From Multifurca ochricompacta (Eukaryota > Basidiomycota > Agaricomycetes > Russulales > Russulaceae), in assembly GCA_022496185.1 (NCBI GenBank), contig WTXG01000087.1, positions 82,930-146,929 on the forward strand: DNA of 64,000 nt. The letters run 5' to 3'. The translations under genes and the position numbers were made by a program. Of this stretch, positions 55,497-64,000 are shown one piece after another. The notes under the pieces were generated by a model, which did no database searches, was not told the origin of the DNA, and saw only the letters and a list, made by a program, of their open reading frames with translations. Each line of letters starts with the position of its first letter. Position 1 is the stretch's first letter.

Positions 55497-58400
55497 ACTG
55501 TCTTTGGGTGCCTGGGGATGTTGTAAGTGGAACTCCATGATAAGAGTCAGTGCAAAGATATTGCCAGCAGGTTCCCACAAGTTGTCAGAGTCTGGGAATC
55601 CCTTCCACTTGATTAGGTAATGTAGTTTGCACCCTCAGCCTCATCATATGGAGTCTAGAATCCACTCCACTTCCCATTCTGCTTCTCCATCAATCAACTC
55701 TGGAGGGGGTCTTGGGAAGTTTTCCCTGTGCATGAGGGTTTCCTTGTATGGTGTCAGCAGTCTGGCATGGAAGACAGGGTGAATCTTCCATGTGGGTGGA
55801 AGCTCGAGTTCGTATGACACATCTGACAGCTTCCTTGTTATCTTGAATGGTCTGTGACATCAGGGTGCTAATTTGGCTGTTGGATGTGATGTGTGAATAT
55901 TCTTCCCTTCCAACCACACAAGATCATCGGTCTGATAAGGTGAGAAGTGTGAGGGCTTCTCCAACAGGGTCTTTTGCACCTTCAACAGGTTCTCATTGGC
56001 TGATTTTCTAACCTCTTCCCATTGGCTGATATGTTGTGCAGCTGATGGAACATTCATAGGCTTATCAGCCCACATGGTTTGTGGTGTCCATCCCATAATG
56101 AGTGAGAATGGGGGAATTTTGGTAGTGCCATTGGGCCAGGAGTTATGTGCAAACTCTGCTGTTGCCAGCCAGTCAGCCCAATCATCTTGTCATCTGTTGC
56201 ACCAGAACTGGAGGTATTGTTCCAGCCACTGGTTTGTCCTTTCTGACTGTCCATCAGTCTGTGGGTGATAGGCCATCGAGATGTTTTGGGTCACATCCAG
56301 GGTTTTACAGAGTGCTCTGGCAAATGTCAAAGTGAAGTGTGGGTCGCAGTCAGAGATGATTTTTTCAGGGAGGCCATAGTGTCTATAGACATGATCCAGG
56401 TAAAATTTAGCCACTCCTTCTGCCATGATGGACTCATTGCATGGTATGAATAACACTGCCTTGGAACAGTCATGGTCTGTGATGGTCAGGATAGAGTCAA
56501 AGCCTCTGGAGATCAGTAGCTTGACAATGAAATCCATGGCAATGGTCTGAAATGGTAGAGAGGTTGTGGGGGTGATTGGGGATATAGCTGGTGGATGTGG
56601 GTGTGTGTTTACTTTGTTGGCTTGACAATCCATGCATCCTTTCATGTAACTCTCCACATCCTTCTTCATGTTCAGCCACCAGTAATCTCATTTGGCCAAG
56701 GTGTAAGTGTTTGTAATGCTGGGATGTCCTGCAGAAGGGAGATCATGGTGAAAATGGATCACCCCCCTCTTAATGTTGTTGCCATCAGTGACAACCAGAC
56801 GATCCCTGTCCTTCCACCAAAGGCTGTTGATTTTCTTTAGATTATGTGCATCTGCCCATGACTGGCACAGCTGCTGGTTCATATTTTGTGACACTTGTGC
56901 CCACAAATCCATGTCATGAAGGCTGATGATGGCTGTTTTCGCAAAAACCTCTTCAGGGAGTACCATGACATCATTGTTATCCTCCTCCTCATTGTTCAGA
57001 TCAGGTCATTGTGATAAGGCATCCACACAGGCATTGCAACTGCCAGTGATGTGCTTCAGAGTGAAGTTATATTCTTCCAACTCCAGAACTTCTCGTGCTA
57101 CCCATTGACTGATCTTATGAGGTTCCTTCCAGTATAACAGGTTAGAGTGATCAGTGTGAATGATAGTCTTATGGGGGGTTCCTGCCAGGTATGGTTGCCA
57201 GTGATGCAGGGCTTTTACAATGGCTAGTAATTCTCTGTCCCAAATATCATAGTTTTGTTCAGCTGGGGAGAAGGTCTCAGAGTAGAAGGCTACTGGATGT
57301 AAGAGGCCAGTAGCATCTCTCTGGTTTAGCACCACTCCATTGGCAAAATGGGATGCATCAACTTCAAGTTCAAAGGGCTTCCCCAAGTCTGGCTGTAGGA
57401 GAACAGGCTTGGATCCTATGATATCTCAAATTCACTCAAACACCTGTTGTTGGTCTACTCCCCAGTGCCAGGGTATGTCTTTCTTCAACAACCTGTTAAG
57501 TGGTTGTGCTATGCCTGAGAACCCATGTACAAAGTGTCAATAGAAATTGCAAAATCCTATAAAGGATCACACATCCTTTACACATGTAGGTGTGGGCCAT
57601 TCTCAAATCCCCTGTACTTTTATTGGATCCATCCACACCTGGCCTCCTTCAAGGATGACTCCTAGGTACTCAACACTGTGTTGTTCAAAGGAACACTTGG
57701 CTGGCTTGAGATACAGATCATGTTCTTGTAAGATTTCTAGCACCTGGTGTACACATTCTCTGTGGTGGTCCAAATTGTCAGTAGTTGTGACTAGGATGTT
57801 GTCCATGTAAACCACCACTTCACCAGTGAGAATGAGATCATGGAAGATATGGTTCATCATGGCTTGGAACATGGCTGGTGAGTTTGTGAGGCCAAAAAAC
57901 ATGATGTTGGGCTCAAATAGTCCTTGATTTGTCTTAAATGCCACTTTACACTGATCACCCTCCTTGATTCTGATGTTGTCATAACCCCATTGTACATCTG
58001 TTTTTGAGAAAAGGGACTTGTCCCTCATAGTGTCAATGAGTTCTGAGATGAGGGGCTGTTGAACACAGGACATGTTCGGTGATGCTTCAGGCATCAGGAG
58101 ATTAGATTAGCTACTTTGTGGACTAGATTAGATATCAGAGTTTCGGACTTTTTACTATATCTTTATTACCTTCTTTCTCACATTCTGCAGTAGCTGACTG
58201 ATGTACCTTAGTAATGATGTACAAGCATGTGATTCCTTACTGGCCAATGGCCTTATTCCCTCTTGTTTATTGTTTGGACTTTGTCTGGCACTTGTGGACT
58301 TATTCCCAGTGCACAGACCATCCCTTGGAAATGTATATAAGGGTGTCTGTTTCGTCTCTTACACTTCAGAGTTTCTTCTACCTCTGAAGTGTAAGTCCCT

Positions 58401-59480
58401 TCTCTTACTTACTACCATACCTTGAGACTAATGCTCTTAGTAGTTAACTTGTCTTCATCTAGGTCAGTAGTATAATAGAGTTTCTTCTACTTCTGAAGTT
58501 TAACTTGTCTTCATCTAGCCTAACCCACTAACACTTACAGTCAGTATGCTGCGCACTGTGCCTGTTTCACAGGGGCAGGGGGTATGCATTTTTGACAGTA
58601 TAAGCATTAATTCATTGATAGTCCTGGACAGGTTGTAGTTTGCCATCCTTCTTTTTAATGAAGAAGAAGGGGGAAGCATATTGCAACTTGGATGGGCAAA
58701 TATATCCTCTCACCAAATGCTCTTTGAGGAACTCTGTCAACACAACTTGTTCAGACTGGGACAGCAGGTAGATTTTACAATCTATTGCTGCAGGTGTGTT
58801 GGGTATGAGGTCAATAGCATGATCCCAAGGTTGTGTGGGTAGGAATCACTGCAATTCTTCCTCAGAAAATACCTTCCAATGTCGGTGGTAGACCTTTGGT
58901 ACTATGTCTTTGTAGGTTTTTTCTGATTGTCCCTGTACTGCCTTCTGAGCTAGTTCTGATGCTTTGGTAACATAGCAACAACCTGGATCTTCTACCTCAT
59001 CTGTACTTGTAGCTTTCACTGTCAGATGTCTGACTGCATAGTCATAGCCAAGCAATGTAATAATGACTGGGTAGAAGTCCTTCTCCATTGTTGCATTGGT
59101 CCAGTTGATTGTTGGTTCAAAGGCAGCAAGCCATGGATACCCCAAAATGAGATCTTCATTCCCTAGGTTGGTGACTAGGAAGCAGATAGTTTTTGTTATT
59201 TCTCCAACTTGGATGTTTAGGTTGGTGTGATGCATGATCTTTCCAGTGTGATTGGCTGTTCCATCAATATTCCAAATATTCTTTTCTTGGGGAAGTACCA
59301 GCATTCCCAGGCCTAAGGTTTTGGCTAGTCTCAGACTAATAAAATTGTCTGTGGCTCCAGAGTCCACTAGGATGTCTTGGTTGGCCATCTTCTGTGTAGT
59401 TTTGAAATGAACTGGTATTTTCAAAGACTTGAATCAACTAGTATACACAGAAGTTACATGGAGTGCTCATGCCCAGGCCA
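55497..59480 (-). pseudogene. G2 pol, CpG-decayed
   Basis: Collinear with G1 pol: protease ILVDSGATDNFISL (~59370), RT ISELIDTMRDKSLFSK to VVYMDNILV (the YMDD is now YMDN), RNase H VDASHFANGVVLNQRD, integrase HHDLPSAGHPSITNTY and IAMDFIVKLL, CKLHYLIKWKGFPDSD near 55560-55620. Many TGA stops and R-to-C/H/Q changes. Interrupted at 58052-58576 by a copia solo LTR. Confidence 0.9.
58052..58576 (+). mobile_element. Copia solo LTR with TSD GGGGC
   Basis: 515-bp LTR 58057-58571 (TGTTGAACACAGG...GCCTGTTTCACA), same family as C1 but diverged, flanked by GGGGC on both sides. Keeps TATATAAG and the CACTTCAGAG...CTCTGAAGTG stem-loop. Confidence 0.92.
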
Positions 59481-59690
59481 ATGGGGTGGAGCCTGTCAAA
59501 AATCCTTCTTTGCAAACACCTTTTCCACTAGGATGGTGCACACTTCCTTGCTTTCTTTCATCATATTTGCCCATATGATATTAGGGTTTAAAGGTTCAGT
59601 TAACTTAACTGAAAAAAGACCTGGACTGAACTGGACTGAACTGAAAAAAGACCGAAAAATGGTCCCAGTTAAGGCATTTTCACTTCATGC

Positions 59691-60284
59691 AGTTATGTTA
59701 CGTCTGGTGTGGGACATCCCGCACGACTTGTGCGACAGCGTTTCAACGAGTGTTTCAGGCAAGAAGTCAATAAGACCTCTTGGAGTTCAATGGGGATGAG
59801 TCAAAGTCGAAGGGGCTGCTCCCTAAGACAATGTTAAGCAGGGAAGTGCCAAAAGCACTGAGACAGACGAGTCAGAGGTTTCAAGGGGAAGTCCAGAAGA
59901 CAAACACCGATGTATTCAATAAGTCGAGTCTGAGGTCTACATGGTAGTTACAGTGGACTTATATATGTAATCGGGTGTCTAGTGATAATGGAGTCAAGTG
60001 GGCCCGAATATATGAAAGCAGATGGTGTAAAGCCTAGCTTCTGATAGGGTATTAAGTAAGTGTCCGGTTGTACAGATAAGAAGATAACGGATAAGAGATA
60101 AGAAGGTAAACATAGGCAAATACAGGGTCAACAGGCATCAACAAGTCATGGGGATGGGCAGAGAGCATGTGATGGGTCCCAGGATGGAGATGTGATCAGG
60201 AAGTGCAGTGTAGGCGGAAGGGCTGGGTTTGTGTTGGGGAGTGTAAAGAAAAGAGGCATGCTCAGTGGGGTTCGTAACAAGTTA
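59691..60284 (-). mobile_element. Solo gypsy LTR with TSD AGTTA
   Basis: 584-bp LTR 59696-60279 flanked by AGTTA on both sides. G1/G0 family; minus orientation; keeps the self-primer sequence (AAGTCGAGTCT on the plus strand). The 59576-59690 and 60285-60360 flanks share AGTTAA/CCAGTCTT motifs and are probably parts of one older unknown element. Confidence 0.92.
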
Positions 60285-61295
60285 ACCAGTCTTACATCTT
60301 CAAGCATCCCAAAAGACTGATAAAAACATGGTCTTAACCAGTCTTAACCAGTCTTTTTATGTCATTTTATTCATAATGCCTTTGCTGTAATATAATGCTG
60401 TCATATAATGTAGATAACATGAAAGAAGCCTGTTGAAAACTGCACAGAATGTGGATATTGATTCATTTTTGCATTTTTAAGACTTGAGGCAATCAGATGC
60501 ATTCAAAATTGCTTATACAGAAATAATATTCATATAACTAGTATCCTACAAAATTTCAAGTCAGATCATGTGTCCAATCTTAAATGAGACAAGAATCAGT
60601 TGTGTTATCTATGCAAATGCAAAAAAATGCAAAAAAATGCAAAAGAAATGCAAAATGTGGGGCACACCAATCAGACCATGCATTACCTTCCTATCTAGGA
60701 AGGTAGGCTTAAGAATGCATGCATGCACATCATCAGTACAGAGATGCCAGAATCAGTCCGGCATAATTTAATTAGTACATCTCAGATCAAATCACATCAT
60801 CTGCTCATTTAATTTAATAGCTGATATAGCACATCAAATGTATAATAAAGTAGTTGCTATCACTCTATTGAAAGCATCTAACAAGGTGAGATAGTTAGTA
60901 GTATTGTAGTATCTAAATACAAGCCTGCACCATGCCAGTTCCACAACACATGCATTCAGGGCAGCTCTAATGGCTCAAATGTGCATCTGGAACACCTATG
61001 ACTTCAATAAACTATGACTTCATGACTATAGCACTCTATATTTTTGACATAGTTACAAATCTTTGTGCTTAAGGACTCCTAAACACTCAAGACAGACATG
61101 TTTTGAGTCACACACGCACATTGTTAAGCCTACCTTCCTATTTAGGAAGGTGATGCATCAATTCGCATTTTTTTGCATTTTTTCACATCTCTATAGATTC
61201 CTTGAATGTCATCTCCATGGGACAGCTAGTATGATCATATTTGTTGTTACTATGTGGCAATGATTGTAGAACAAAATATATTATATATGCCTAAC
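60285..61295. repeat. AT-rich block with inverted arms, possible MITE
   Basis: Arms 60611-60714 and 61124-61188 are inverted copies: ATGCAAAAAAATGC runs and CCTTCCTATCTAGGAAGG (itself a hairpin). Outer ends do not match precisely and I found no TSD. No coding signal. Confidence 0.5.
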
Positions 61296-62882
61296 TCAGA
61301 AACATGTTACAAACTCATCTGCAGCTGTTTCCCACTCCTGATGCTCCCTATCTAAAATCAACAGATCTTCGAATTCCTTCATTTTGTGGTCAAATACTTC
61401 TTCCACCTGAGCTGAGTTCCAAGCAGCAAGGTCTCCAATATTATTCCTCCAGGTAAATTTCATGACTCGAAGCTCTTCAAAATGTGTGGCACCTAATTGA
61501 GCATGGCACTTTGTGGCAATTTCACCACCAGCAGAGAAAAGGCGCTCACATGGGACAGATGATGCCTGACAAGCAAGGTAATCAATAGCAATCTGTTGAA
61601 GAGTGGGGTAAGTGTGCCTGTTGTTCTGTAAACAGTATTTATGTCTGATTTATAGGACATCATAGAATAACATACCTGCCACCATTCAACAATGTCAGTG
61701 TCCTTGGTTACATCAGAGGGCAAGTCCTTGAGATATTGCTCTAACTCTGCCTGCCATTCATGGTTCAAGTCCTGACTAGCTATCAATGCTAGGCGATGGC
61801 AGTCATATTCTGACAGGAGTGAGTCATTGCTTTCTAGGAGTTCAATATTCACTGCTGGCTTGCGAGTTGATGCTTTTCTTCAACTCTTCCAGTATTGCTC
61901 CATCTATCATATCAAAACATGTCAGTAGAGCAGAGCAGTGTGAAAGTATATAACATACTGTATTCTCAAGTATCTGACGCACCTCATCTTGCCAATTCTT
62001 TGCATGCTGATTTCCAGCCCTACGTTCTGCTTCTTGTTCTTCAGCACCACCCCACGTGAGCTTGATGTATGCAAGTTTGAAGTATGGATGCAATACTAGA
62101 TAGAGAAGATTAGCTTAAGAGATAATTTGAACATATCCTACTCACCAAGTGCCAAAATGTATGTGGGTTTCCTGTCAAACCGTGAGTGATACTTGTTTAG
62201 CTTTTCCAGTCCATCATTGATTGCAGTTTGATATTTTTTGAACTGAGGGTTGTTGCATTTTGCTTCCCAAGCTGTCTGAAGTTCTTCAATTGCAGGAAGT
62301 GCTTGCCACAGGGTCAGATGCTTTTCAGCAGAGAAGTATTGCTGTATTCTATTAGAATCCTGTCAAGTGAGGAGATCAGTAACAATGAGAATGATCAGTT
62401 ACAATTATGTACTGCAATAATTTCCACTGCTTTCATAATGTGTTCCCAGTCTTGTTCAGTAAACATGAAGGCAGACCATGGGATGTGTTTTACAACCTGG
62501 CCATCACATCGAATGGTGGTGATAGGACCATAGCAATGGTTGGCACTTGCAACAAAAAGATTGATAGGCTATATAAGAGGGTAAGTTAGTTGAGAAAGGG
62601 TAATGGCAATATGATGCACTGTACCTGGCGAAGTTTGTGAGACCTACTCAGTATATGATAAGAAGTGCCCCATCTGACATTGCTGTGAAGTGGAATGTTG
62701 AGGGGATTTGGAATGCTGCATTTGATCTGAAGCTTGTCAAAGGCTTCAATGCGTTGCCCCGATGACTGAATCTGATGTGATATGTTAGAAGTGTGTTGAC
62801 CAGGAGACAGATGGCATGAAGGACAAACCTTGATTGCCAGGGTTTGAATAGATGTGATAACGTCCAGTGATCCATTAAGCAC
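61296..62882 (-). pseudogene. Second hAT transposase (hAT2), N-terminus missing
   Basis: Several exons on the minus strand, from LNGSLDVITSIQTLAIK and IPLHSNVRWGTSYHILSRSHKLRQ, through the segment with ALPAIEELQTAWEAKCNNPQFKKY and HPYFKLAYIKLTWG, LPSDVTKDTDIVEWWQ, YPTLQQIAIDYLACQASSVPCERLFSAGG (hAT dimerisation region) to ETAADEFVTCF and a TGA at 61298-61296. The C-terminal region CERLFSAGGEIATKCHAQLG is the standard hAT signature. Not close to hAT1. The BED finger and first core motif are absent, so it is a 5'-truncated copy. Confidence 0.85.
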
Positions 62883-63137
62883 ATGGTTATTGGACAGGGT
62901 TTAGGGAGGAATTTACTACAAAAACTACTAATAACCAAAAAAGGAAATTGTGTAGCAGATAAGGGGAACCCAGGATGTACTTGGGGTGATGAGGGAAACA
63001 CCACCGTCCCAATAGTTTTGCTTATATGCTCTTCAGCATCTGGGTTTGAAACTGAGTTTGAACCTATTTTTTCCATGAGGCCTTTTTGCTATTGGCCGAT
63101 AAGGAATTTTCACACGCTGTCACGGATTTGATGTGGG
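62883..63137. other. Unassigned, upstream of hAT2
   Basis: Probably the remains of the 5' part of hAT2 (a minus-strand frame 63076-62890 contains SNPDAEEHI) but not recognisable. Confidence 0.3.
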
Positions 63138-63240
63138 TCGGACGGAGTCCGAGGTGGGTCAATTTGAAATCAGAGGTCCGGCCCGATCGGGCCGGGGTCC
63201 GGGGGCGCCGGAGCGCCCATGTGGGGCGGTAGCCCCACAT
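63138..63240. repeat. Cluster of four short perfect hairpins
   Basis: TCGGAC-GGA-GTCCGA (63138-63152), the 18-bp palindrome CCGGCCCGATCGGGCCGG (63178-63195), GGGCGC-CGGA-GCGCCC (63203-63218) and ATGTGGGGC-GGTA-GCCCCACAT (63219-63240), almost end to end and strongly GC-rich in an AT-rich setting. Confidence 0.9.
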
Positions 63241-63654
63241 CAAAAGCCGGACCCGACTGATCGGAGTGGTCCCGAGTCATGGGGAATCCCCAGGGAATCG
63301 CATTTCCCCATTTTCAAATTGCAAGGCACAGAAGCCAGGGGAAGGCACTGCTCCCATGGAATTTTATCCAAGCATTAGTATCTGTGTACCAACCTTGCAA
63401 GAGACACCATTAATGGTAGAACTTACCCAGATCCCTATGGAGATTTGAAGCACATGTATCTGAAACAGAAGATCAAGATACAGGGCCAGGAACGAATTCT
63501 CACACCTGTCATGGAGTGGGAGAATTAGGTCATGAGATAATGTCATCGTCCTTATCTTTGCCAAGACAATCAGTCAGCAAGACATGTGATTTCCCTTATC
63601 TAAGCGCCCGGGAGATCGGCCGAAGCTGATTCCTAAGCAGAGCAGAAAGTTCGA
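63241..63654. other. Subtelomeric non-coding sequence
   Basis: No genes or repeats recognised. Confidence 0.5.
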
Positions 63655-63791
63655 TCACATGACTTGTAAAGTGACGTCATGAAAAGGCTAGATTAGGAGT
63701 CATGTGACTTATCCCAGGATCACGTGACCTGGCTTATGAATCTGCCAAACCCCACGGTCACGTGACTTCAACGTGACTGCTAATCACGTGA
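63655..63791. promoter_or_regulatory. Five TCAYRTGA octamers next to the telomere
   Basis: TCACATGA (63655), TCATGTGA (63700), TCACGTGA (63720, 63758, 63784), plus the palindrome TGACGTCA (63672). TCACGTG is the Cbf1/CDEI-type E-box. Spacing is irregular. Function is inferred only from density and place. Confidence 0.5.
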
Positions 63792-63829
63792 TGAGAATTA
63801 TACTCGGCATGTCAATGACCAAACCTGTG

Positions 63830-64000
63830 TTAGGATTAGGTTTAGGGTTATTTAGGGTTTAGGGTTTAGGGTTTAGGGTTTAGGGTTTAGGGTTTAGGGT
63901 TTAGGGTTTAGGGTTTAGGGTTTAGGGTTTAGGGTTTAGGGTTTAGGGTTTAGGGTTTAGGGTTTAGGGTTTAGGGTTTAGGGTTTAGGGTTTAGGTTTA
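63830..64000. repeat. Telomere, (TTTAGGG)n
   Basis: After a degenerate start (TTAGGATTAGG, TTTAGGGTTA) there are about 21 perfect 7-bp TTTAGGG units to the end of the window, with one TTTAGG unit at the tip. Orientation (G-rich strand running 5' to 3' outwards) makes this a right chromosome end. Confidence 0.98.

Larger units (their letters stand above)
53273..59575 (-). mobile_element. Gypsy element G2, decayed, LTR-less remnant
   Basis: Minus-strand fragment: end of gag (about 59575-59490), pol (59480-55497, split by a copia solo LTR), third ORF (55421-55028 and 53678-53382, split by a long solo LTR). No LTR of its own is left at either end. Heavily CpG-decayed throughout. 53273-53381 is unassigned. 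Confidence 0.88.

Noticed and set aside
59580..59592. TTAGGGTTTA as an interstitial telomere repeat
   Set aside because: A single short match; no second unit.

Overview
The window is the right-hand end of a chromosome from a filamentous basidiomycete, most likely an agaricomycete. The evidence is a terminal array of about 21 TTTAGGG repeats (63830-64000), very short and frequent introns (about 38-75 bp, several with TACTAAC-like branch sites), and host genes typical of fungi: a cell-wall glucan synthase, a Prp6 splicing factor, a JEN1-type carboxylate transporter, and a NACHT-TPR protein of the kind amplified in agarics. TTTAGGG is the plant-type unit; most fungi described use TTAGGG, so this is notable.

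Layout. 1-5.3 kb: conserved genes (3' end of FKS1; a TB2/DP1/HVA22-REEP membrane protein; a dynactin p24/DCTN3-like subunit). 5.3-10.6 kb: gene-poor, with a diverged direct duplication. 10.65-12.7 kb: an 8-exon MFS transporter whose spliced frame closes exactly (495 aa). 12.7-15.4 kb: nothing recognised. 15.5-18.6 kb: PRP6 (8 exons, 926 aa, frame closes exactly). 19.0-20.6 kb: a P-loop NTPase gene cut by a hAT-type terminal inverted repeat. 21.3-24.7 kb: a NACHT-TPR gene with eight near-identical 120-bp TPR units. 25.0-62.9 kb: a deep nest of transposable elements. 63.1-64.0 kb: a hairpin-rich block, a cluster of TCACGTGA octamers and the telomere.

The nest can be unpicked from target-site duplications (TSDs). 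A hAT-type MITE (from 25010) was hit by a Ty1/copia element (25077-31831, TSD TGGCT) and by a second copy of the same MITE (31853-32313, 8-bp TSD). A minus-strand copia LTR (33459...53272) was split by a Ty3/gypsy element G0 (33476-52813, TSD ATGCT). Inside G0 lie an intact hAT transposase gene (849 aa), host-gene debris (a P450 fragment and a cardiolipin-synthase fragment), a LINE 3' end, a complete chromovirus G1 (minus strand, 40830-48310) and a truncated relative G3. Distal to it lie a decayed gypsy copy G2 and four solo LTRs, each with a perfect TSD (a fifth relative, the 51896 solo LTR, sits inside the G0 3' LTR).

Most interesting biology: (1) this gypsy family carries a third ORF between pol and the 3' LTR, encoding about 400 aa with four zinc-knuckle-like motifs, conserved in every copy; (2) its LTR/PBS layout predicts Tf1-like self-priming with an 11-nt primer; (3) older copies are mutated almost entirely at CpG, whereas G1 and the hAT gene are not, which points to methylation-linked CpG decay; the 3' two thirds of the NACHT-TPR gene is an extreme CpG desert but remains open. 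Caveat: nearly every frame break in otherwise conserved genes is one missing base, so uncorrected long-read errors are likely and pseudogene calls based on single breaks are weak.
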